A stretch of DNA of 5,338 nucleotides from JAPKEZ01 sp047638975 (lineage in GTDB: Bacteria > Planctomycetota > UBA1135): assembly GCA_047638975.1 (NCBI GenBank), contig JBLINB010000069.1, positions 1 to 5,338 of the forward strand. The letters run 5' to 3'. Shown here piece by piece: positions 1 to 5,338 of the stretch. Made by a program: the position numbers and the translations under genes. The stretch's first letter is position 1. Each line of letters starts with the position of its first letter. A model generated the notes under the pieces. The model saw only the letters and a list, made by a program, of their open reading frames with translations, did not search any database and had not been told where the DNA came from.

Positions 1-3000
1 ACTTGTTGCTGCAAGGTATTACGCGATATTGGGTAGACGGTAGTTTGCAGCGTATTGAAGACTGCGTCGGTGATTTGAAAACAGGCAGTTGGCTGCTGCT
101 TGATCGTTTCAAAAATATAAAAGATAACGATCAGCGTTGCCGCGAGGCAGTGTCGGTAGCGGCAGCCCGTAAATCACGTTTGGCGATTATGGTTGATGCT
201 GAATTGTGCGAATATGCCGTCGATCTTTTTTGTTTAGATTGCCATGCCGCGCATGCCGCCGATGATTTAAGTTTAAGAATCATTAAACATCGTTCGTGGC
301 AAGATTTCCTTTGTTCTTCAATGGAAGATTGGCATGCCTTGCTTGATGAAGAGGATCATAGTCCAGGCGCAAGAATATTGCGCAATGCCTTAAGTTGCGG
401 TCTTAGTCATCTGCAATTGAACCGCAACTTGAAAAGTTTGTCATTAGGTGAAGCTCGCAGAATCGAACTACTGTCATGGATGGCACAAGCGCGAACCGGT
501 CAGACTCTTATCTTTGATGAGCCAGGTATTGGGCTGCACGGCCAAGAAAGGATGGCGGTTGCCACACTGTTTAGGCAGCTAGTGGCAACAGGTAATACGG
601 TCATTACTGCAGACCCTAGCTACGAATTTTTAGCTAGTGCCGATCACTGTATGCTGGTCGGTCCAGGCGCAGGTGAAGAGGGCGGTACTTTGTGTGCCAG
701 CGGCAGTTTGCAACAATTGAACTTGCAGCAAGCCCACGGATTTGCGGCAGCGCAAGCGTTGCCCCCACGCAGCATTGTCTTTGATGATTTGCATGCGCGG
801 CATCTAAAAATAGATAAACTCGAAATCCCACTGGCCTGCGTTGTCGCCATTTGCGGAGTATCCGGAAGCGGTAAAAGTACTTTATTTGCCGAAGAATTAT
901 GGCCACGCCTTAAAGATCTCCAGAAAACGCATAAGTATTTAAACCGCGGCGGAGTGCATGCTTTACTGCAGCGTTCCTTAGGGGTCTCAGCGCGTAGCAC
1001 TTTGGCCACATTGTCAGGCTGCTGGAGCGAATTGCGCGAATTGTTTGCCGCGACCCAGCAAGCACAGCAACGCGGATTCAAAGCCGCAGACTTTGTCGCT
1101 TCACCAGCGCGTGGCGCTTGCAAGTCTTGTAAAGGTTTAGCAGTCGATCCCTTTTCGGCAGCTTGCGAAAGATGCGCAGGCTTAGCTTTGCGCGATGAAC
1201 TACTCGAACTACGCTATCGCGGTGCATCGTTGCGAGAATGGTTGAACACACCATTACAGCGCTTGTTGATCTACTTACCGATAAAAGGTAAACTGCGTAA
1301 CTGTATCGAATTGCTAATAAAACTAGGGTTGGGCAGTCGCCGTCTTGGCGAGCGCGGCAAAGTATTTTCCTTTGGCGAACGCGGAAGAATTGCTCTAGCG
1401 CGTAAGCTCTGTTTGATTAGACCCGGCCTTTCCAAACTATTTTTATTAGATGAAGCTTGTTTAGGATTGCCTGATAATGAGGCCGGTAAATTTATTGAAG
1501 TGCTTAACGAGTTCTGTAAAGACGGACATAGTTTTTGGCTCATTGAACACCATCATTTAGTGCTGCGCAATGCTCGGCATTTAATAGAAATTGGTCCTCA
1601 AGCAGGCGCGGATGGCGGCGAGGTGGTGTACAGCGGTGCTCCTGAGGGATTGACGCAACAGCACACTGCAACAGCGCAATGGCTATGCGCTAACTATGAT
1701 CCACCGCAGGCGCTAATGCAGCCGCAGCCGCCTTCAGCTAAGTTTACTATTTACGCGGATGGCAGCGAACGTCAAGGGTACACCAGCATCCGCTCTGAAT
1801 TGGTTGCCGAACTTGGTATGCGCTCGGTGTTAACGCATAATCAATTCTCTAATGCTGGCGATAAAGACTTAGGTCCTAAACATCCTGTGGCATGGCCAAC
1901 TCCGTTAGCAGCGCGGTGTAGCTTATTAGAAAGCCTCGGGCTCGATGACTACCTGCAGCAATTGTTACAGCAGATAGGTAAAAAGTGCTGCAGTCATTGT
2001 GGCGGAGTCGGTCCGTATCTGAACCTTGCAGAATTCGTTTTCAGTCTTGAACAAAAGGCTTGTAGTTACGCCTGCGCATTACCGGCAGCCATTGAGCAGC
2101 ATCCACAGCGCGAAATGTGGTTGGCGGCAGCGGGTTATCGAAAACTAATTGACGAGAGCTACATCGAATTAGATCACTTTGATGTAGCAGAGATGTCGGC
2201 GAGCGAATTGTCCGAGCGTTGTTCTGATATTGAACAGCAGCTACAGAAGTTGCAACAAGTAGAGCTGTTGGTATTTGCCGATTCAAAAGTGGTAGGCCAA
2301 ATTAACTTGCGCCAGTGTCGTGATTGTCATGTTGAAGCTGCTCTTGAGTTTCGTTTGGGTAAATATTCTATCGAGCACTTACGCGCCGCCAAGTTAGACG
2401 ACGCACTTAAGCTGTTTAATAGTGTTAAAGAAGATGCGCTGATTAGTCATGCTTTACACTTACTGGCGCCGAGTTCTTTATTGTCAAAGAACGCAAATAC
2501 GACCATGCAAAATTTGACTTCGGTTGAACAGCGGGCAGCGCGTATTTACGGTTTATTGTTTTTTGGACCACAACAGCTTTGCTTATTGTTCGACAATGTA
2601 TTCGCCGGTTTCCCTGCTAAATTCGGACGCTTCCTTGCTAGCGAATGTCGTAAATCAGGGTTAATGATGCATCATGCCGATGCCGCCGGTTATTTCGACG
2701 ACGATCCACCGGCGAACTTAGGCAGCGGCTTGCCACGTCCCCAGCAATTCACGAATCAGTTTTCGTTTAACACATTCATCCCGTCCGCAGCGCAAGCTCA
2801 AAATTCGCTGGCTGAGGCCTTAGAATTAAGCCTGCCATTAGCGGAATATTTCTCACGCTGCGAAACCGCAAAATTGCTGGGCTACAAGCACAAAGATTTA
2901 TTACTGAAGAGCACTAAGTATAAATGTAAATCCTGCAAGGGGACAAGAACCCAGCAGCTACATCCAGCATTGCACCTCGCGTGCAGCAGTTGTCACGCCA

Positions 3001-3374
3001 CCGGTTTCGATAGCGGGTTATCCAAGTTGATTGAACGTGGCCTTAGCTTCACGCAGGCTCAGCAACAGCCTCTAGATCAGCTCGCGACGCATCTCGCAGG
3101 TACGCGGATGGCGTCCACCCTTGAAATGGCAGTGAAATGCGGACTTGGCGCTTATTCTTTGAATGCAACACTTTCTGAATTACCGCTGGCTGTGCGCTGT
3201 TTGGCACCGTTGATCGCAAACCTCGATGGCGGCAATGGAGATTTACATATTCATGGCATATTTGATGGCCTAAACGCCTTACAAGTTAAGCAGCTCTGTT
3301 CTACAATTCAAGGTTCTGTAACAGGACGTGCGCTACTTGAATGGCGCGAAAATCACCCCCAATTCATTACTTGA
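1..3374 (+). CDS. Tandem UvrA-like ABC ATPase (double UvrA, second copy degenerate), 5' partial
   Basis: UvrA-family ABC-class DNA-binding ATPase, cytoplasmic, presumably in DNA damage recognition. The first whole codon is at position 3 and the frame is open to the edge. Residue 1 matches about residue 185 of E. coli UvrA, so roughly 180 residues, including Walker A of NBD I, lie upstream; the TTG at 3 is not the real start. Seen, numbering from position 3: NBD I signature LSLGE (146-150), Walker B LIFDEPGIGLH (169-179), PGAG..GG (221-228); NBD II Walker A GVSGSGKST (285-293), zinc cysteines 373/376/388/391, signature FSFGE (455-459), Walker B LFLLDEACLGL (479-489), switch His516, a UvrA-like end near 554-562. 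A second UvrA module without Walker A motifs fills about 578-1123. The whole protein would exceed about 1,300 residues, against about 940 for UvrA. Oddities: no insertion domain, and the NBD I switch histidine is replaced (TADP, 202-205). The family is secure; a role in excision repair is inference. Confidence 0.88.
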   Translation, partial: LLLQGITRYWVDGSLQRIEDCVGDLKTGSWLLLDRFKNIKDNDQRCREAVSVAAARKSRLAIMVDAELCEYAVDLFCLDCHAAHAADDLSLRIIKHRSWQDFLCSSMEDWHALLDEEDHSPGARILRNALSCGLSHLQLNRNLKSLSLGEARRIELLSWMAQARTGQTLIFDEPGIGLHGQERMAVATLFRQLVATGNTVITADPSYEFLASADHCMLVGPGAGEEGGTLCASGSLQQLNLQQAHGFAAAQALPPRSIVFDDLHARHLKIDKLEIPLACVVAICGVSGSGKSTLFAEELWPRLKDLQKTHKYLNRGGVHALLQRSLGVSARSTLATLSGCWSELRELFAATQQAQQRGFKAADFVASPARGACKSCKGLAVDPFSAACERCAGLALRDELLELRYRGASLREWLNTPLQRLLIYLPIKGKLRNCIELLIKLGLGSRRLGERGKVFSFGERGRIALARKLCLIRPGLSKLFLLDEACLGLPDNEAGKFIEVLNEFCKDGHSFWLIEHHHLVLRNARHLIEIGPQAGADGGEVVYSGAPEGLTQQHTATAQWLCANYDPPQALMQPQPPSAKFTIYADGSERQGYTSIRSELVAELGMRSVLTHNQFSNAGDKDLGPKHPVAWPTPLAARCSLLESLGLDDYLQQLLQQIGKKCCSHCGGVGPYLNLAEFVFSLEQKACSYACALPAAIEQHPQREMWLAAAGYRKLIDESYIELDHFDVAEMSASELSERCSDIEQQLQKLQQVELLVFADSKVVGQINLRQCRDCHVEAALEFRLGKYSIEHLRAAKLDDALKLFNSVKEDALISHALHLLAPSSLLSKNANTTMQNLTSVEQRAARIYGLLFFGPQQLCLLFDNVFAGFPAKFGRFLASECRKSGLMMHHADAAGYFDDDPPANLGSGLPRPQQFTNQFSFNTFIPSAAQAQNSLAEALELSLPLAEYFSRCETAKLLGYKHKDLLLKSTKYKCKSCKGTRTQQLHPALHLACSSCHATGFDSGLSKLIERGLSFTQAQQQPLDQLATHLAGTRMASTLEMAVKCGLGAYSLNATLSELPLAVRCLAPLIANLDGGNGDLHIHGIFDGLNALQVKQLCSTIQGSVTGRALLEWRENHPQFIT
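3..1697 (+). other. First UvrA module: ATPase-competent NBD II with part of NBD I
   Basis: Residues 1-565 of the UvrA-like protein. The edge of the UvrB-binding domain is recognisable (residues 5-13, GITRYWVDG, against UvrA GYIRARIDG; LLLDRFK 31-37 against VVVDRFK). It runs straight into a CxxC pair (C77, C80) that aligns with the CASC pair just before the UvrA signature region. About 150 residues of E. coli UvrA, the insertion domain with its own zinc pairs, are therefore missing. NBD II is complete, from LHARHLK (263-269) and Walker A to GPQAG.DGGEVVYSG (531-545). Its zinc hairpin is short: 11 residues separate the two CxxC pairs, against about 19 in E. coli. Both signatures deviate from LSGGE at the third position (LSLGE, FSFGE). 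Confidence 0.8.
1119..1175 (+). other. Zinc module of UvrA NBD II (first copy)
   Basis: Encodes two CxxC pairs, C373/C376 (CKSCKG) and C388/C391 (CERCAG). These correspond to the C-terminal zinc module of UvrA, whose hairpin contacts DNA in canonical proteins. The loop between the pairs is about eight residues shorter than in E. coli UvrA, so the usual hairpin must be trimmed. The same CKSCKG hexapeptide recurs at residues 975-980 in the second copy. Confidence 0.7.
1734..3371 (+). other. Second UvrA module, degenerate (pseudo-ATPase)
   Basis: Residues 578-1123 repeat the UvrA order of landmarks in decayed form. LGLDDYLQQLLQQIG (645-659) with cysteines 663/666 matches UvrA EIHDYLRLLFARVG and its first zinc pair. 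AAGYRKLID (709-717) matches the UvrB-binding-domain segment. C772/C775 match the pre-signature pair. LTSVEQRAAR (838-847) stands at signature I and LLFDNVFAGF (861-870) at Walker B I, with Glu changed to Asn865. CKSCKG (975-980) with C994/C997 is zinc module II. LGAYSLNATLSELP (1048-1061) stands at signature II and LHIHGIFDGL (1081-1090) at Walker B II, with the Asp-Glu pair lost. No Walker A exists for either half. Offsets to module 1 are about 692 residues in the NBD I part and a steady 602 in the NBD II part. The chain ends five residues after His1118, the equivalent of switch His516. The cysteines survive while ATPase motifs do not, which suggests a structural or DNA-binding role (inference). 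Confidence 0.68.
3323..3326 (+). promoter_or_regulatory. Possible ribosome binding site for the XPB gene
   Basis: AGGA lies 14 bases before the ATG at 3341. That spacing is longer than ideal, so the site is weak. It is the only purine-rich Shine-Dalgarno-like string close to the candidate starts. The alternative TTG at 3371 has none and would depend on coupling to the upstream stop. Confidence 0.25.
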
Positions 3375-5077
3375 ACCAAGATAATCCATTAATTCTGCAA
3401 AGTGATATGACCATCGTGGTCGAAACTTTGCACCCGCGCTTTACCGAAATGCGTGATGGGTTGCTGCCGTTTGCCGAGTTAGAAAAATCGCCACAGTTTC
3501 TGCATACCTATAAGCTTACTCCGATTTCGGTATGGAATGCCTCTTCGGTTGGCTACACGGCGGATACGGTTGTCAAATTTCTGATGGCGAATTCGCGTTA
3601 CGAAGTACCACCTAATTTCATTAAAGAAGTTAGCAATTGGTTCGCTAAGTCTAAAGTCTTTGTGTTGTACGATGATGTCAACAATAAGCTACGGCTCGAA
3701 GCCAATGACGCGCAGTTGTTTTCGCAGTTAAATGAAGACTCCGATTTAAGTCGACACTTTTGCGAGGTTGACGAGCAATTGGGGCATGCGTGGTTGAACA
3801 ACGGCCGGCGTGGCTTAGTTAAGAGTAAGTTAATGCAGCTGGGTTTCCCGGTGCACGATTGCGCTAGTTTCGTCAATGGTTCGCCACTTGATATACAGTT
3901 ACGCGAGACAACTGCTTCTGGTAACGCATTTAAATTGCGCCATTATCAACGTAGTGCCGTCGATGCCTTTTACCTAGACGGACGGCCTGGCGGTGGCAAC
4001 GGAGTCTTAGTGTTACCGTGTGGCGCAGGCAAAACTGTAATCGGAATGGCTGCCATGGCAGAGGTCGGCGCCCATACTTTGATTCTTGCACCCAACACCG
4101 TTGCTTTACGCCAATGGCGCCGCGAGATCATCGATAAAACTAATATCCCCGCCGACCAAATCGGCGAGTACTCCGGAAAAATAAAAGAGATCAAACCGAT
4201 CACTTTAACGACCTATCAAATCATGACTTATCGTGCTGCAAAGGGCGAAGATTTCCTGCATTTTGATTTGTTCTCAAAGGGCGAGTGGGGCTTAATCATT
4301 TATGACGAAGTTCACTTGTTGCCGGCTCCGGTGTTTCGCGCCACAGCCGATATTCAAGCCCGCCGCCGTCTTGGTTTGACGGCAACATTGATCCGCGAAG
4401 ACGGAAAGGAAGACGAAGTGTTTTGCTTGATCGGTCCCAAGCGTTTCGATGCTCCCTGGAAAGACCTAGAGAAAAGCGGCTTTATTGCGAGCGTCGAATG
4501 CATCGAAGTCAGAGTACCTATGGATGACACTCTGTCGCGTGTTTACATGAACGCCAGCAAGCGTGCGCGTTATCGTTTGGCCTGTGAAAACCCAGCGAAA
4601 ACCGATGTGTTGAAGGCTTTGCTGAAGAAACATGCTGGGCGCAGAATATTAATCATCGGTTTGTATATCGCTCAACTTGAAGCCTTGAGCAAAGAACTTA
4701 ACATCCCTCTAATCAGCGGCAAAATGCCCAATAGCGAGCGCGAAGAATTGTACGACGCTTTCCGTAGTGGCGAAGTGCCGGTGCTGCTTATTTCTAAAGT
4801 GGGTAACTTTGCGATTGACTTGCCAGATGCAAATGTTGCGATTCAAATTGCCGGAACATTCGGTTCTCGTCAAGAAGAAGCGCAGCGCCTAGGGCGTATT
4901 TTGCGTCCTAAATCTGATGGCTCTACATCTAAATTTTATTCGTTAACTAGCGAGAATAGTGTAGATCAAGAATACGCCGAGAAGCGTCAACGTTTTTTAA
5001 CTGAGCGTGGTTACTATTATGAATTAGTAAACGCCGAGCAAATTTTACAAGATGACCAAGTCCACTCCGACAGCTAG
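3341..5077 (+). CDS. Bacterial XPB/ERCC3-type DNA repair helicase (SF2, DEVH box)
   Basis: An ATP-dependent 3'-5' DNA helicase/translocase of the XPB family, the TFIIH-subunit relative that opens DNA around lesions or promoters; bacterial members are stand-alone cytoplasmic enzymes. The N-terminal helicase-associated domain (Helicase_C_3-like) covers about residues 15-190, including LHTYKLTPISVWNA (54-67). The helicase core shows LRHYQ (199-203), motif I LPCGAGKT (225-232), Ia LAPNTVALRQW (249-259), DEVH (322-325), motif III TAT (347-349), the XPB-specific RED motif (352-354), motif V around SKVGNFAIDLP (485-495) and motif VI QRLGRILRP (515-523). At 578 residues it has the size of the mycobacterial XPB and matches it, from memory, along its whole length. 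No catalytic residue is missing. Start: homology (NPLILQSD against PLIVQSD) needs translation to begin before residue 15, which excludes the ATG at 3407. ATG 3341 is used here; TTG 3371, one base ahead of the upstream TGA, is a real alternative. It overlaps both neighbours. Confidence 0.93.
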   Translation: MARKSPPIHYLNQDNPLILQSDMTIVVETLHPRFTEMRDGLLPFAELEKSPQFLHTYKLTPISVWNASSVGYTADTVVKFLMANSRYEVPPNFIKEVSNWFAKSKVFVLYDDVNNKLRLEANDAQLFSQLNEDSDLSRHFCEVDEQLGHAWLNNGRRGLVKSKLMQLGFPVHDCASFVNGSPLDIQLRETTASGNAFKLRHYQRSAVDAFYLDGRPGGGNGVLVLPCGAGKTVIGMAAMAEVGAHTLILAPNTVALRQWRREIIDKTNIPADQIGEYSGKIKEIKPITLTTYQIMTYRAAKGEDFLHFDLFSKGEWGLIIYDEVHLLPAPVFRATADIQARRRLGLTATLIREDGKEDEVFCLIGPKRFDAPWKDLEKSGFIASVECIEVRVPMDDTLSRVYMNASKRARYRLACENPAKTDVLKALLKKHAGRRILIIGLYIAQLEALSKELNIPLISGKMPNSEREELYDAFRSGEVPVLLISKVGNFAIDLPDANVAIQIAGTFGSRQEEAQRLGRILRPKSDGSTSKFYSLTSENSVDQEYAEKRQRFLTERGYYYELVNAEQILQDDQVHSDS

Positions 5078-5338
5078 TTTAACCGAAGGACTACAGCAGC
5101 TCAGTCAACGCAGTCTCTACCAGATGTACGAGCGCTGGATTGGCGGAATGCCGCCAGCCCGAGATGCCGAATTGGTTTCTGACTTGATGCAGCAAATTGG
5201 CAACCCATTCGCGGTGGCTGAAGCACGTGCGCGTATCTACGGCAATATGTTGCCGATTTTTGAAGCCTTGCAGCGCGCAGAAGCAAGACTGAGCTTCGAA
5301 CAAATAGGTGCCGCAGTAGTCGACTGGAAAATGCCAGT
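5052..5338 (+). CDS. Unidentified XPB-linked protein, possibly helicase-associated, 3' partial
   Basis: Only the first 95 residues are visible; the frame is open to the window end. ATG 5052 is the earliest possible start, because the same frame has a TAA at 5028-5030. It overlaps the XPB gene by 26 bases, pointing to translational coupling, and no good Shine-Dalgarno sequence precedes it (only CAAG). The visible part looks wholly helical and soluble, with no signal peptide or membrane segment. It has a Leu-rich helix (LTEGLQQLSQRSLYQMYERW, 10-29), a short linker, then AELVSDLMQQIGNPFA (39-54) and a further helix through LPIFEALQRAEARLS (67-81). This pattern of short helices with 'AELV..L' resembles the N-termini of the helicase-associated proteins encoded beside XPB in bacteria, such as the gene next to mycobacterial XPB. 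That match is a weak impression from memory. A gene is well supported; the identity is not. Confidence 0.7.
   Translation, partial: MTKSTPTASLTEGLQQLSQRSLYQMYERWIGGMPPARDAELVSDLMQQIGNPFAVAEARARIYGNMLPIFEALQRAEARLSFEQIGAAVVDWKMP

Noticed and set aside
634..1123. Two overlapping minus-strand open frames of 90 and 159 codons
   Set aside because: They lie opposite UvrA Walker A and the zinc module, which are clearly coding on the plus strand. Their translations are low-complexity, rich in Arg/Cys/Ser, with no recognisable domain.
1271..2286. Minus-strand open frames of 90 and 81 codons (1271-1543, 2041-2286)
   Set aside because: They are antisense to conserved UvrA segments, with no ribosome site or protein-like pattern; frame shadows.
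1734..3374. Second UvrA half as a pseudogene remnant
   Set aside because: The frame is intact for over 500 codons, cysteine pairs are kept, and a translated partner gene is coupled to its end. Loss of motifs looks like selected specialisation, not decay with frameshifts.
1..3374. ABC transporter ATPase
   Set aside because: There are no membrane segments. The zinc CxxC pairs, the UvrA-type spacing between Walker A and signature, and the GPxAGxxGG ends are specific to UvrA.
3598..4203. Minus-strand open frames of 92 and 77 codons inside the XPB gene
   Set aside because: The plus strand here encodes conserved XPB sequence including motif I, so these are shadows.
3341..5077. UvrB, or a restriction-enzyme helicase subunit
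   Set aside because: The RED motif, the DEVH box with LLPAPVFR after it, and the N-terminal helicase-associated domain are those of XPB. There is no UvrB beta-hairpin region and no nuclease domain.
5086..5090. AAGGA string after the XPB stop as a ribosome site
   Set aside because: No start codon follows at a usable distance; it falls inside the gene that already began at 5052.
5091..5303. Minus-strand open frames of 70 and 61 codons near the right end
   Set aside because: They mirror the plus-strand gene starting at 5052, whose overlap with XPB and lack of stops make it the better candidate. No conserved pattern is seen in the antisense translations.

Overview
The window is almost entirely coding. 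It holds three closely packed plus-strand genes, two of them cut by the window edges: a double-length UvrA-like ATPase (5' end missing), a complete bacterial XPB-type DNA helicase, and the first 95 codons of a third gene. There is no RNA gene, mobile element, CRISPR array or intergenic space. The genes overlap by a few to about 34 bases, so they look like consecutive, translationally coupled members of one operon. Any promoter would lie upstream and any terminator downstream of the window. The sequence is clearly bacterial, with moderate GC by eye and mixed ATG/TTG codon use. A proteobacterium, perhaps a gammaproteobacterium, is a guess from composition only.

Positions 1-3374: the protein aligns, by comparison with remembered E. 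coli UvrA, from about UvrA residue 185 onward. Residues 1 to about 562 complete one UvrA: the UvrB-binding-domain edge, NBD I signature and Walker B, then a full NBD II with an intact Walker A GVSGSGKST, a zinc module, signature, Walker B and switch histidine. A Pro/Gln-rich linker follows. Residues about 578-1123 then form a second, strongly decayed UvrA. It keeps the order of UvrA landmarks and the cysteine pairs, but has lost both Walker A motifs and the Walker B glutamates. The DNA-binding insertion domain found in ordinary UvrA appears to be absent from both copies.

Positions 3341-5077: a near-canonical XPB/ERCC3 superfamily 2 helicase, strikingly similar to the mycobacterial XPB, with its N-terminal helicase-associated domain, DEVH box, RED motif and motif VI. 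Its start overlaps the UvrA-like stop.

Positions 5052-5338: a new reading frame begins inside the end of the XPB gene and runs off the window. The visible 95 residues are helical and weakly resemble the N-termini of the helicase-associated proteins encoded beside XPB in other bacteria.

Taken together, a UvrA-derived, partly dead damage-sensor-like ATPase is coupled to a eukaryotic/archaeal-type repair helicase. The inferred job is an alternative DNA repair or DNA surveillance complex in which the UvrA relative binds DNA and XPB opens it. No nuclease is visible in the window. The function is inference; the domain assignments are read from the sequence.
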